This document shows positions 47,523-57,168 of a stretch of DNA of 64,000 nucleotides, piece after piece. The stretch comes from Aphodosoma sp045614825 (lineage in GTDB: Bacteria > Bacteroidota > Bacteroidia > Bacteroidales > Paludibacteraceae): positions 22,267 to 86,266 of the forward strand of contig JAZLDO010000040.1 in assembly GCA_045614825.1 (NCBI GenBank), written 5' to 3'. The notes beneath the pieces were generated by a model that was given only the letters and a program-made list of their open reading frames with translations, did no database searches and had not been told where the DNA came from. A program made the translations under genes and the position numbers. The first letter of the stretch is position 1. The number at the start of each line of letters is the position of its first letter.

Positions 47523-48053
47523 ATGAATTTTATAAAAATAATTACACTTTTCATATTGTCGCTCACAACTTTTGCAGTATCAGCAGAGGTTAATTTATTC
47601 GCTCATACTACCACATCGAAACAGGCGCACCATATAAAATTTGCAACTCCAAATTTATCAATAAAATATTGTAAAGACAATCAACACATAAACAAAATCA
47701 CAAACGACTACACAACACACAAAAGCAATGTATCGTACCTCTCTATTGAAAACAACCAACATCATTCATCCGCCACAAAAACAATAATTGGCAACGGCAC
47801 AAACTATTACCACCACTATTCGCCGATTTCATCACCAAATAGAGATGTAACATACAGCAATGTAGAAATAAAATCATATAATGTAGCCAATCGCACTCCA
47901 TTCGAAGGTGATGTAGTTACAATCCAAACAACCCCAGCACAATACTCACAATTCGGTCCTCCAGATATAGGTCCAATTAGTGATGTTATACTACCTCTAC
48001 TCTTTTTTGCAGTAATCTACCTCTTAAAAGAGTTAATAACCAAAAAACTTTAA
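47523..48053 (+). CDS. Second small secreted protein with PISD-TM-basic tail
   Basis: 176 aa. Signal peptide MNFIKIITLFILSLTTFAVSA, then a His/Asn/Thr/Ser-rich body without recognisable domains. The tail starting at residue 151 is PISD followed by a hydrophobic segment (VILPLLFFAVIYLL) and KELITKKL. Both tails begin PP..xPISD[AV]I, whereas the bodies of the two proteins do not align, so the tail itself is the conserved element. It lies 18 bp after the 1137-aa T9SS gene, indicating one transcript. The role may be as a membrane-anchored partner of the T9SS protein (inference). Confidence 0.75.
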   Translation: MNFIKIITLFILSLTTFAVSAEVNLFAHTTTSKQAHHIKFATPNLSIKYCKDNQHINKITNDYTTHKSNVSYLSIENNQHHSSATKTIIGNGTNYYHHYSPISSPNRDVTYSNVEIKSYNVANRTPFEGDVVTIQTTPAQYSQFGPPDIGPISDVILPLLFFAVIYLLKELITKKL

Positions 48054-48069
48054 ACCATTACCAATAAAA

Positions 48070-48097
48070 CTCCTAATTCCTAACTCCTAACTCCTAA
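48070..48097 (+). repeat. Heptanucleotide tract CTCCTAA
   Basis: Four 7-bp units (CTCCTAA three times, TTCCTAA once) begin 17 bp after one stop and end 40 bp before the next start. Confidence 0.9.
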
Positions 48098-48137
48098 CTA
48101 AAATTAAACTTCCCCTTACATCTTCTGTCTAAAAGGC

Positions 48138-48755
48138 ATGAGAAGAAAGTTGATATATTCGATTTGTGGACTTATATGCTCTATGAGTATATTCGCCTCA
48201 ACTATACCACAAACACAGCTTATTCACGCCGAAAACGCCTCAAAAAAACAAGTTAAAGCTATTGTTGAAAATGGCGACACTATAGCCCTCTGCGAATTAC
48301 CAACCGTATGGGTATATCCACCAATAAAATTCAAAAATAAACAACAAGAGAAATTCTATTGGCGTACGGTGAGAGATGTAAAAAAGACCCTACCTCTCTC
48401 GAAATATATCAAAGAGGTGATAATTGCTACAAATGACACGCTAATGATGTTGCCAACAAAACAAGAACGCGACAAATATATGCGTGGGTTCGAAAAACGC
48501 ATCTATAAACAAGAATACGGCAGAATGAGCAAACTCACCCTCCGTCAAGGCATGCTACTAATCCGCCTCGTTGACCGCGAATGCGATGCTACAAGCTACG
48601 AACTAATTAAGGCATATCGAGGATCATTTACTGCTGGTTTCTACCAGATGTTCGCTAAAATGTTTGGCGCAAGTCTCAAAACCGAGTATGGCTCACACAA
48701 AGACGATGCTACTATAGAAAGAATTATCAATCTGGTTGAATCGGGACAACTTTGA
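48138..48755 (+). CDS. DUF4294-family exported protein
   Basis: 205 aa with N-terminal signal (MRRKLIYSICGLICSMSIFA). The body matches the Bacteroidetes DUF4294 family by FYWRTVRDVKKTLP, KLTLRQGMLLIRLVDRECDA, TSYELIKAYRGSFTAGFYQM and KMFGASLKTEYG. Members are short periplasmic proteins of unknown function. It is the last gene of the plus-strand group after the T9SS/PISD pair and is followed by a terminator at 48844. Family call is reasonably firm; function is unknown. Confidence 0.85.
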   Translation: MRRKLIYSICGLICSMSIFASTIPQTQLIHAENASKKQVKAIVENGDTIALCELPTVWVYPPIKFKNKQQEKFYWRTVRDVKKTLPLSKYIKEVIIATNDTLMMLPTKQERDKYMRGFEKRIYKQEYGRMSKLTLRQGMLLIRLVDRECDATSYELIKAYRGSFTAGFYQMFAKMFGASLKTEYGSHKDDATIERIINLVESGQL

Positions 48756-48843
48756 GAGTTGAAAGGCATTTTTGCGGGTAAATAAAATCAGGAAAAATGT
48801 CTGTTTTTTCAGGAAAAACAGGCTGAGTTTGCAAAAATAAGGG

Positions 48844-48880
48844 GTTGCAAAGTTGTGTAGTTATAAACTTTGCAACTTTT
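48844..48880 (+). terminator. Probable terminator after the DUF4294 gene
   Basis: GTTGCAAAGTT (48844-48854) pairs perfectly with 48866-48876 around 11 nt, followed by TTTT. It lies 88 bp after the stop. Confidence 0.65.
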
Positions 48881-49056
48881 GTAATTGTAGGATGTAATTG
48901 TGTCTGTTTTCTACGGCACAGGTTGCTTGCAGGTTACTTATCCTATTTTATATTATTGGTATCAAGCGAAAGATAAAACAATTATTCAAAACTCTAATAA
49001 GCAAAGTTTATTTGAAATAAATTCATGAGAGGGGGCATGCTTTTTTATATTTTTTA

Positions 49057-49172
49057 TTGTTCGACCTCGTTGAAGTCGGTGAATTTGTCACTTATGAATT
49101 AGTGGATGTACGAGCCATACGTTCCTATTTTGTGTCAGCCAGATGGCTGAAAGGACACAGCACGCTGTGTCC
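49057..49172. repeat. REP-like palindromes, inverted relative to those near 40280
   Basis: TTGTTCGACCTCGTTGAAGT (from 49058) is the inverted relative of 40381-40400, and GGACACAGC-AC-GCTGTGTCC (49153-49172) is the relative of 40271-40290. They fill the gene-free gap 48756-49296 between converging genes. The remainder of the gap (48881-49050, 49173-49240) shows nothing recognisable. Confidence 0.75.
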
Positions 49173-49239
49173 CTACTTTATGAATTTATATGTTGAATTG
49201 AGGGTTAAATTATAACAATTTATTTTTATCGGATAGCAA

Positions 49240-49276
49240 TGAAAAAAAATAGAGGCGCAATTTCTTGCGCCTCTAT
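49240..49276 (-). terminator. Intrinsic terminator of the 2348-aa giant gene
   Basis: A perfect 12-bp stem pairs 49249-49260 (ATAGAGGCGCAA) with 49265-49276 around TTTC. The minus-strand exit reads into a run of eight T (49242-49249). It lies 20 bp after the stop. Confidence 0.92.
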
Positions 49277-49296
49277 CATTTTATTATCTTGTAAGA

Positions 49297-52200
49297 TTAT
49301 CTTACATTGATTTTAACGGTTTGACCATTTACTCTAACGAGAACTACATCAGCTTCGAGAGCATCAATAGAAGTCAAATCAGCAGTAGCTTCAGCTGCAT
49401 AGATGCATTGACCTTGAACTGTGAATACTTCAACCATAGCACCTTGTTGAGCAGCTACATGAACGAATCCGTCTTTAGCATAAACAACAGCTGTAAGTTG
49501 AGCTTCATCCATACCAACACCCACTCCAGGAACAATTACATAAGTTGCTTCTACTGTTTCAGAGAATGTGAATGGACTCATTGACAACAATACGCGAGCT
49601 TTAACTGTTGCTGTTTCTGTCAACTTAATTGGCTCCTTATATTCACGCATTGGATCTGTACCATCAATTGAGTAAACTTTCATCATTGCATTTTCAGCAT
49701 TGATATAGTCGATTACAACAGTCACTTCGTCAGTATATTCACCAGGTTCTGGAGAGAAACGAATTTCAACTGGCTCAACAACTTCTTCTTTGAGGTTGTA
49801 TGTTGCATAAACCACTTCACTCTTAGCTACTACTTTCAAATCGTCGTCCATCAAGATTGCAACTGCAGAAATTACATTGTTGTCAGCATCTACTGGAATT
49901 GGATTTTCGTAAGCAAAGCTGTATTGATTTACACTTGCATCTTCGCCATATGTCCAATAGATAAGAGCATCTGGAGTTGAGCAATACAATGTTACATTCA
50001 TTGTTTCTTGGTCGAGATAATCACCAGGAGCAGGAGTAAATACTGGAGCTGATACTACGATAGGTTCTTCTTTTGGAATGATAGTGTAAGTAGCTTCTAC
50101 AGTTTCAGAGAAGGTCATTGGACTCATTGACAACAATACGCGAGCTTTAACAGTAGCAGATTCAGTCAATGTGATAGGTTCTCTATATTCACGCATTGGG
50201 TCTGTACCATCAATTGAGTAAACTTTCATTACTGCACCTTCTGCATTGATATACTCAATAGATACTGTAACTTCGCCTTCATATTCACCAGGAGCAGGGT
50301 TGAAACGGATTTCAATTGGCTCAACAACTTCTTCTTTGAGGTTGTAAGTTGCATAAACCACTTCACTCTTAGCAACTACTTTCAAATCGTCGTCCATCAA
50401 GATTGCAACAGCAGAAATTACATTGTTGTTAGCATCTACAGGAATTGGATTTTCATAAGCAAAGCTGTATTGATTTACACTTGCATCTTCGCCGTATGCC
50501 CAATAGATAAGAGCATCTGGAGTTGAGCAATACAATGTTACAGTCATTGATTCTTTGTCGAGATAATCGCCAGGAGCTGGAGTAAATACTGGAGCTGCTA
50601 CTGTTACAACTTCAGCTTTGATTGTATAAGTAGCGAATGTAGCTGCACTTGCAACAGGCATTTCTTCAACTGTCATAATAGGAGCACCGTCGCCATCGAC
50701 AAGATATGCAATAGCAGATACTGTTGTTGTTTCAGTAAGTTTGAATGCTTCGGTATAAGTAGGAGACATACCTGTTGGTTCTGTACCACCAAATTCGTAT
50801 TTAATCAATACGTTTTCAGTTGCACTTGCAATAGATACCTCAACTTCACCGGTATATTCACCAGCTGCAGGAGTAAACTCAGGAGCAGCAGGAGCTTCTA
50901 CTTTTGTAAATGTAGCTTCAGCAGTTTCACTATATACGTATGTACCATCAGGATTTTGATATGGTTGACCAGTTGTTACGTCAACTAACAAACCACGAAC
51001 TTTAACAGTTGTTGTTGTTGTCAATTGGATTGGTTGACCAGGAGCAGCTGGCAATGTAGCACCTGTCATTACACCTTCAAATGATGGTTCTGAACCGTCA
51101 ATTGTTACAAGGATGTATGAAGGACGAGTTTCTGCTGTGTTAACAGTAACTGACAACATATCATTTGTAAAGTAACCACCACCATATTCGATAGTTGGAA
51201 CTGCAGGAGCTTCAGGAGCTACATAAGTTTCTTCGAATGAAATATTGCGGAGATACCAGTAAGCAGCATAGTTAGTTTGTGTTGGGCCCCAACCTTCAAA
51301 TACGATGCGACCAGTTTGTCCTACATATTCTGACATATCGTATGCACAAGTATCCCATTCATTGTGATGTTGATAACCAGCAACGATAGTATCGCGAGTT
51401 GTACCATTATCGAACAATACATTGAATGTACCATCTTCGTAGTATGTGTACATTTCGATATTCATTACATACGCTTTATCGAATACAAATTCTGGAGTAA
51501 ACAAGCGCGCAGTATCAGGAGCATAAGAGTCAGCCATTGAAGTACTCAAAGAAGTAAGACCAGAATAGCTTGCCCATGACCAATAGTCGCTAGTATTTTT
51601 ATCTTCGATAGTCCAACAAGCAGGGATACCATTGAGATCATCTTCGTAAGGAAGAGTGTAAACATCGCAATCAGTAGTGATATTTTTGAGTTCTACAACT
51701 TTACTTGAATCTACACCAGCTTCGCAGATAGCACGGAGTTCGAAGCTATAAGTAGTATTGCCAGTAAGAGCAGTAACTGTTAATGGGTGTTCGTTAGCTA
51801 CAAGAGTTTGAACTGTATCTGCACCTTGTTTAACAAGAACAGACCAAGAAGCCTCTGTGCCACCTGCTACCCAATCCAAAGTGATAGTATTAGCAGTAAT
51901 AGCAGTAGCTACAAATTCTGTTGGTTTTGGACATGTTGGCACTAAATCAACAGTCAACGCATCAAGGAATGAATAACCTTGAATATGTTCGAATACAAAG
52001 TATTTAGCATCTTTATATTCAGCATCTTCTTTCAAAGATTCAAGTGAGAATGTATATTCACTGAGAAGACCATCTGTAATAATGTAATCTACTACGATAG
52101 TATCTACAACTTTGTAAGTAGCAGGGTCTTGAGGATTAGTCATTACACCAATAGCAAATATAGGAGTATAACGTTCACCTGTATATTGACCAGCTGCCCA

Positions 52201-55200
52201 AACAGAACCAATGCAATTAGAAAGATCACCTTCTACGCGTGGAGAGATGAGTTTCTTATTACCGCTCACGTTCCAGCTAAAAGAACCTTCATGTTTGTTA
52301 TAAGAACGAAGACCTACTTCACCATCACCACTTACTGTCCAACAGTCAAGAGTTGCACTTTCAAAACCTTGATTGATAGGAAGAGCGATTGCACCACATT
52401 CTGTTTGGAATGAAGATACAGCAGTCCAAGAACTTGCATTATCTTCTTCATCATAAGAACGGAATGCATAGTAATAAGTAGTGTTAGATTGGAGATTTTC
52501 AAGAGAATAAGTTAATTCTTCAACCAAAATCAATTCTTCAGCAGGGATAGCATTAGGATCGAATTTAGTTGTTGAATAATACATTTCCCAATATGTTGCA
52601 TTTGAAGTAAGTTCGAATGAAACTTTAGAGTCAGTAAGTTCAGTAATATTTACTGCTGGAGGAATAACTGATTCTGTACGGATAACAAGGCTATCAATAC
52701 CAACAGTTGAAGCACCGTATGCAATACCAACACCAACATAATAAACACCATCAGTAGGAACTGTGAAGTAACCTGTTACGCGTTCCCAGTCAGAGCAATC
52801 AGGCAAAACATATCCTTCAAGGAATGTTTCAACTGCATCTTTACTTGGAGTTGCTGAAAGACCAAACATCAATTTAGCTTCATAATATGTGCTAGCTTCA
52901 AGTGCGTCAACACTGATAGAATAGTTTTGACCAGCTTTCAATTCAACAGCACGGAACAACCAAGAATTGCTTGCGCTACCTAAATAAGCCATATTAGTTC
53001 CTTGTGATGGATATTTTGTAACGTATGAATAAGAATTACCATCATAATACTCCATGCTTGTAGCAATACGATAGTTGTATGAGCTACCATAACTTTGAAT
53101 CAAGCAACCTAATTCTGTTGCATAATTTTCGTATGATTCGAAATCTTCAACATACCAATTGTCTGCATCAACAACAAAAGCAGAACAAAGAGTACGGAAT
53201 GAAATAGGATTGCGGCTCCAAGCAGAAACTTTACCTTCAGCATTACGAGCACGAACATATACATCATATTCTGTATCAGGAGTGAGATCTTCAAGGCTAT
53301 ATTCGCGACCTTCGATAGATTCTACAACTGTACCTTCTGTTTCTACATCAAAACCTTTAGGACCATAGATAAGATCGAACATTGCAACTGTTTCATCAGG
53401 AATTTTAATGCGAGCTGCATCAATAACAACTGAATCTACAGAGAATTGAGCAATAACATCAATAGCTGGTTTAGGTCCAATCCAAAGGTTATCAAATGAT
53501 TGATAATAACCATTGTTTGTTACTGCTTCAAATATGATATATTTACCTGTGTATTTAGATGTGTTGAAATCAAATTTATATTGATACAAACCTTGAGCAT
53601 CTACAGTACCAACAGAGAATACATTTTCACTTGACTCAGTAGTCAAACGAGGAATAAATGCCAACAATGTAGCATCTTCTGTAACCTCTTTTGTATTGCT
53701 CAAATAGATTCCAATACCTTCACCTGCATAAGAAGAACCAGAAGTACCACGGAATGCAAACAATTCGATACGATATTCTTCATTTTCAGGGAAAGTAAAC
53801 TCAGGAGTTACAAGAATAGCTTTTGAACCTGCTGATTTGTAAGACCAATAAGCTGCATATTGACCCTCTTTCACATATTGTGAAGAAGAATTTTGTTGCC
53901 ATACGAATGCGCTGTTACCTGCAGTATTTTTCATATCCCAACAGATTGGAGGGAATGAACCTTCGAAGCCTTCGAAATATGGGAATGTTGTGAATGCTTC
54001 ACATGCTGTTTGGAAATTATATTCAAATGGAATTGCTTCTGAACGATTAGCTTCGTCGCAGTAAGTAGTTACAGTACCTTTGATTTTATAGGCAGTAGAT
54101 GGGTTGAGACCTTCAACTACGAAAGGATTGTTAGAAGTAAGAACAGAGTCAGTTTTGAGAGTATCTGTACCTGCAAGAACTTGATAATTAACTACCCATT
54201 GTGTTGTACCCTCAGCAGCTTCCCATTGTACAGGAACAGTTGTTGTTGTAGGCTCACCAAGTTCGATGTTACGAACTTTACGACATGTAGGAGCAAGATA
54301 AACACTAATATCATCAAGATAGAGATTGTTAGTTGCATTAGATTTACCTTCAAATACGAGATATACAGTACCTGTGATAGTAGGAATATTAAAGTCATAG
54401 TAGTACCAACCAGCAGCTTTTTCAACTGGAGCACAATCATAGTAACGGTCGATTTCACAAATTTTCACAGCACCTACTGTGTCAGGACGATTGTTAGCCC
54501 AAACAGTCAAAGTACCATCACCTGCTGTGTTACCATATTGTTTGCCATAACGATACATAGCAAATTTCACGTCGTATTGACCTGGAGTTGCTACAGTGAA
54601 TGGTTGTGGTGAGAATGTTGCTGTTTTACCATTTGCAACAGAATAATAGTACATATAGATAGCACTATAACCTTTTGCTGCATTATTTGGAGTATCATAG
54701 TAAGAGATGTTGTGATTTACAATCCAAGCATCTTTTTGATTTTGAACCCAACATTCTGGCATTACAGAACCAAGTTCTTCGTATTCGAAGCTTTCAGTAA
54801 ATACACCTTCGCCAACACCACAAAGAGTAGAAACATAGATAGAATCACTCCATGCGCTTTGGCAATCACCACAATTAGCTTGTACAAGAACAAGATATGT
54901 AGTTTGAGGAGCCAAATCGCCAAGAATAGCTGGATTAGCTGTAACTTCACGATTAATTGTAGTATTTGTAACAGTATCAACAAGAGTTACATTATAAGAA
55001 GCAGCAGTACCCAACCAGCTAACTTCGATGCTTGCAGAGTCGATAGCAACAGCTTGAACTTGCTCTACTGCAGGACAACAAGGTTTTTGGTGTACGTTAA
55101 TACCAAAAAGATGCATATAAGCATCAGGACGAATAGCAAACACTTTGCCTGTTGCATTAGCAAATTTAGTACCTGCTGTGTTAACCGAAATTTTAGTTTC

Positions 55201-56343
55201 TTTATAAGTAGAAGTATGTTGCACATAACCAAGTGTATCAAAATCGGTACAAGAAGCATCAGAAGCTATACCATAATAGAAACCAGTACCTTTCTCTGTT
55301 CCATAATAACGTAAAGTAACTTCAATGTCATTTGCTGCATGATTAAGAACTGGTGTTGCAAAAATTGTTGTGTTAGTATTAAGATATACTGTATTATTTA
55401 AATAATCAGCATTTTTCATTGTCCAACATGGAACCAAAGCTGTTTCAGTAACAGTATCTAATTCAAGTGGCAATGTATATGGATTACATGTAGTGTAGAA
55501 AATAGCACTTTGAGCAACAATAGCTTCGTCGTCTGCACTACAAACGCCTTTCACAGTGAAATAGTAAGCCGAACCAGCCTCAAGACCTTCAACGAAATAA
55601 GAATATACATCGTCAGCAAGTTCAATATCGTCACCAACAGCCAAAGATTCAGAGAAAATAGGCTCTTCTGCGCCATTAGCATAAACTTCGATTACGTATG
55701 TTTCAGCTGCAGCACCTTTACCAACAGCAAGTTTCCAATTGAGGAGAGCACCTGTTTGTTCTTGCTCTGTAACAGATAAATTTTCAGCTACCGCACAAGA
55801 TGGAGCAGGAGAAACCATAATATTATCGATAGTTGGACGTGAATATCCATAAGAAGATACACCATACCATACAAAAGAAACATTAGTTTCAGCTTTATAA
55901 TTAGCTAAAGGAATTTCTATTGTTTGCCAACCTGATATTTTCTCACATTCCAACAACAAATTATCTTCGTATGTTGCACCACCATCTTTAGAAAGATAAA
56001 CCTTGATTTCATCTTCATCAGCATCATAGAGATTAAAAGACAAAATCATGTCTTTAGTTGAAGACGACAAATCAATAGCAGGTGATTTCAAAATAGCAGT
56101 TAATCCCTTAGATGCTGAATAACAGTTGAAATACACACCATAAGTATTTTCCCAACCATTAGTGTAAGAACCTTTTGTAGATTGCCAAGAATTACTATAA
56201 GTACCATCTGTAACCCAACCTTCTGGAACACCAGATTCTGTTGTGTCGAAATTCTCATTTAAGAGAACTTGAGCATTTAACTGCCATGGAATTAGTAGCA
56301 TAGCTACCAATAAAGCAGTCATAAAACTGTAAAGTTTTTTCAT
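49297..56343 (-). CDS. Giant T9SS surface protein with FN3 and chitobiase-C-like repeats
   Basis: About 2348 aa from ATG 56343 (MKKLYSFMTALLVAMLLIPWQLNA); an upstream ATG at 56367 is also in frame. The order is jelly-roll modules alternating with six FN3 domains (Cys-paired in most, e.g. VLVQANCGDCQSAW), then a jelly roll near residue 1650, then a series of chitobiase/hexosaminidase C-terminal-like beta-sandwiches (VTIDGSEPSFEG, YEFGGTEPTG, YSIDGTDPMREY). These include a 182-residue tandem duplication. The T9SS type A sorting domain follows (VEVFTVQGQCIYAAE ... VVLVRVNGQTVKINVR). Unlike the giants at 2466-24264 it lacks GCDS repeats. It has an exact consensus promoter and its own terminator, so it is monocistronic. 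It is probably a well-expressed adhesin; the ligand is unknown. Confidence 0.9.
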   Translation of the reverse strand: MKKLYSFMTALLVAMLLIPWQLNAQVLLNENFDTTESGVPEGWVTDGTYSNSWQSTKGSYTNGWENTYGVYFNCYSASKGLTAILKSPAIDLSSSTKDMILSFNLYDADEDEIKVYLSKDGGATYEDNLLLECEKISGWQTIEIPLANYKAETNVSFVWYGVSSYGYSRPTIDNIMVSPAPSCAVAENLSVTEQEQTGALLNWKLAVGKGAAAETYVIEVYANGAEEPIFSESLAVGDDIELADDVYSYFVEGLEAGSAYYFTVKGVCSADDEAIVAQSAIFYTTCNPYTLPLELDTVTETALVPCWTMKNADYLNNTVYLNTNTTIFATPVLNHAANDIEVTLRYYGTEKGTGFYYGIASDASCTDFDTLGYVQHTSTYKETKISVNTAGTKFANATGKVFAIRPDAYMHLFGINVHQKPCCPAVEQVQAVAIDSASIEVSWLGTAASYNVTLVDTVTNTTINREVTANPAILGDLAPQTTYLVLVQANCGDCQSAWSDSIYVSTLCGVGEGVFTESFEYEELGSVMPECWVQNQKDAWIVNHNISYYDTPNNAAKGYSAIYMYYYSVANGKTATFSPQPFTVATPGQYDVKFAMYRYGKQYGNTAGDGTLTVWANNRPDTVGAVKICEIDRYYDCAPVEKAAGWYYYDFNIPTITGTVYLVFEGKSNATNNLYLDDISVYLAPTCRKVRNIELGEPTTTTVPVQWEAAEGTTQWVVNYQVLAGTDTLKTDSVLTSNNPFVVEGLNPSTAYKIKGTVTTYCDEANRSEAIPFEYNFQTACEAFTTFPYFEGFEGSFPPICWDMKNTAGNSAFVWQQNSSSQYVKEGQYAAYWSYKSAGSKAILVTPEFTFPENEEYRIELFAFRGTSGSSYAGEGIGIYLSNTKEVTEDATLLAFIPRLTTESSENVFSVGTVDAQGLYQYKFDFNTSKYTGKYIIFEAVTNNGYYQSFDNLWIGPKPAIDVIAQFSVDSVVIDAARIKIPDETVAMFDLIYGPKGFDVETEGTVVESIEGREYSLEDLTPDTEYDVYVRARNAEGKVSAWSRNPISFRTLCSAFVVDADNWYVEDFESYENYATELGCLIQSYGSSYNYRIATSMEYYDGNSYSYVTKYPSQGTNMAYLGSASNSWLFRAVELKAGQNYSISVDALEASTYYEAKLMFGLSATPSKDAVETFLEGYVLPDCSDWERVTGYFTVPTDGVYYVGVGIAYGASTVGIDSLVIRTESVIPPAVNITELTDSKVSFELTSNATYWEMYYSTTKFDPNAIPAEELILVEELTYSLENLQSNTTYYYAFRSYDEEDNASSWTAVSSFQTECGAIALPINQGFESATLDCWTVSGDGEVGLRSYNKHEGSFSWNVSGNKKLISPRVEGDLSNCIGSVWAAGQYTGERYTPIFAIGVMTNPQDPATYKVVDTIVVDYIITDGLLSEYTFSLESLKEDAEYKDAKYFVFEHIQGYSFLDALTVDLVPTCPKPTEFVATAITANTITLDWVAGGTEASWSVLVKQGADTVQTLVANEHPLTVTALTGNTTYSFELRAICEAGVDSSKVVELKNITTDCDVYTLPYEDDLNGIPACWTIEDKNTSDYWSWASYSGLTSLSTSMADSYAPDTARLFTPEFVFDKAYVMNIEMYTYYEDGTFNVLFDNGTTRDTIVAGYQHHNEWDTCAYDMSEYVGQTGRIVFEGWGPTQTNYAAYWYLRNISFEETYVAPEAPAVPTIEYGGGYFTNDMLSVTVNTAETRPSYILVTIDGSEPSFEGVMTGATLPAAPGQPIQLTTTTTVKVRGLLVDVTTGQPYQNPDGTYVYSETAEATFTKVEAPAAPEFTPAAGEYTGEVEVSIASATENVLIKYEFGGTEPTGMSPTYTEAFKLTETTTVSAIAYLVDGDGAPIMTVEEMPVASAATFATYTIKAEVVTVAAPVFTPAPGDYLDKESMTVTLYCSTPDALIYWAYGEDASVNQYSFAYENPIPVDANNNVISAVAILMDDDLKVVAKSEVVYATYNLKEEVVEPIEIRFNPAPGEYEGEVTVSIEYINAEGAVMKVYSIDGTDPMREYREPITLTESATVKARVLLSMSPMTFSETVEATYTIIPKEEPIVVSAPVFTPAPGDYLDQETMNVTLYCSTPDALIYWTYGEDASVNQYSFAYENPIPVDADNNVISAVAILMDDDLKVVAKSEVVYATYNLKEEVVEPVEIRFSPEPGEYTDEVTVVIDYINAENAMMKVYSIDGTDPMREYKEPIKLTETATVKARVLLSMSPFTFSETVEATYVIVPGVGVGMDEAQLTAVVYAKDGFVHVAAQQGAMVEVFTVQGQCIYAAEATADLTSIDALEADVVLVRVNGQTVKINVR
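49530..50596 (-). repeat. 546-bp tandem duplication within the 2348-aa giant
   Basis: Sequence around 49791 recurs around 50337 with few changes, giving a period of 546 bp (182 aa). Each copy encodes two modules, beginning PVFTPAPGDYLD and ending with a VKARVLLSMSP strand. Differences between copies are scattered substitutions (for example YWAYGED and YWTYGED), so the duplication is recent but not identical. Confidence 0.9.
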
Positions 56344-56403
56344 AATAAAAAATTTTAAATTAAACAATAGTATTTATTTTTACAAAATTCAACTTTTGCG
56401 GGG

Positions 56404-56434
56404 CAAATATAGTATTTTTTTCTTAAATAGCAAA
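56404..56434 (-). promoter_or_regulatory. Promoter of the 2348-aa giant gene
   Basis: Plus-strand CAAATATA (56404-56411), 19 bp, CAAA (56431-56434) read as TTTG-N19-TATATTTG on the minus strand, an exact consensus about 60 bp before the start. Confidence 0.8.
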
Positions 56435-56519
56435 ATTAAAAAATATGTTTTTCAACATAAAAAATTAAGCATAAAATGATTGAAATTTTTGTATAAAAAA
56501 CGAATATCACCCCCCCCAA

Positions 56520-56557
56520 AAAAAAGAGTTGAGTCCTACGGGTCTCAACTCTTTTTT
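56520..56557 (-). terminator. Intrinsic terminator of the lipoprotein gene
   Basis: A perfect 14-bp stem pairs 56520-56533 (AAAAAAGAGTTGAG) with 56544-56557, 2 bp after the stop at 56560. A run of eight C (56510-56517) follows on the plus strand. Confidence 0.9.
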
Positions 56558-56559
56558 GT

Positions 56560-57162
56560 TTATTTAATTATTGAAAAATCGGAATATGATATCAAAGTAG
56601 TTTTTGCTTTTTCTCCAAGTTGGATGTTCCACATTTCATCCTGATTTATTTTTCCGTTATACCAACTTTCAGATGCTGTTTTTAAGAAAAATAAATTAGA
56701 TTGCAAAACTGTATAGAATTTCAGAGGGTCATCGTAAAAATAAATATATTCGTCGACATTTACATATACAGAATCTACATAATTTTTGCCAAAATCTAAA
56801 AAATTGTCAGCCCAAATAAAGGCTTCATAATTATCGGTATTTTTTGATAAAAAAACATTACGATATTCATCATATAATTTTATAGATTTGGTTGAATCGT
56901 TTAATTGATATGCTGCAGAAATGATAGTTTTTTTTGATGTTTTGAATATATAAACTTCCTTATTTCTTGTGAAATTGATTTGATTGTCAATTTGAAATTT
57001 TTGAAAACCTTCTTTTTTTAATGTATTAGATACGGCGTTTATATTTTCACCTACCATTGAATACAATCTATTTTCAATATTTGTATCTGATATGTTTAAG
57101 TTGGCTTTTTCACAACTGCTAAATAAAATGATTAAAGATAGAGCAAGAATAAATTTTTTCAT
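56560..57162 (-). CDS. Hypothetical lipoprotein downstream of a PNGase F-like gene
   Basis: 200 aa with a type II signal peptide (MKKFILALSLIILFSSCEK; lipobox ending at C17). The mature part has alternating charged and aromatic segments (INFTRNKEVYIFKTSKK, VYVNVDEYIYFYDDPLKFYT) and no domain I recognise. It starts 6 bp after the stop of the upstream PNGase F-like gene, so the two are almost certainly co-transcribed. A role linked to that enzyme, such as glycan binding or outer-membrane tethering, is possible but unsupported by motifs. Confidence 0.8.
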   Translation of the reverse strand: MKKFILALSLIILFSSCEKANLNISDTNIENRLYSMVGENINAVSNTLKKEGFQKFQIDNQINFTRNKEVYIFKTSKKTIISAAYQLNDSTKSIKLYDEYRNVFLSKNTDNYEAFIWADNFLDFGKNYVDSVYVNVDEYIYFYDDPLKFYTVLQSNLFFLKTASESWYNGKINQDEMWNIQLGEKAKTTLISYSDFSIIK

Positions 57163-57168
57163 AAGTTT

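Noticed and set aside
54712..55314. Plus-strand frame of 200 codons
   Set aside because: Antisense to the 2348-aa giant; no promoter, no recognisable protein features.
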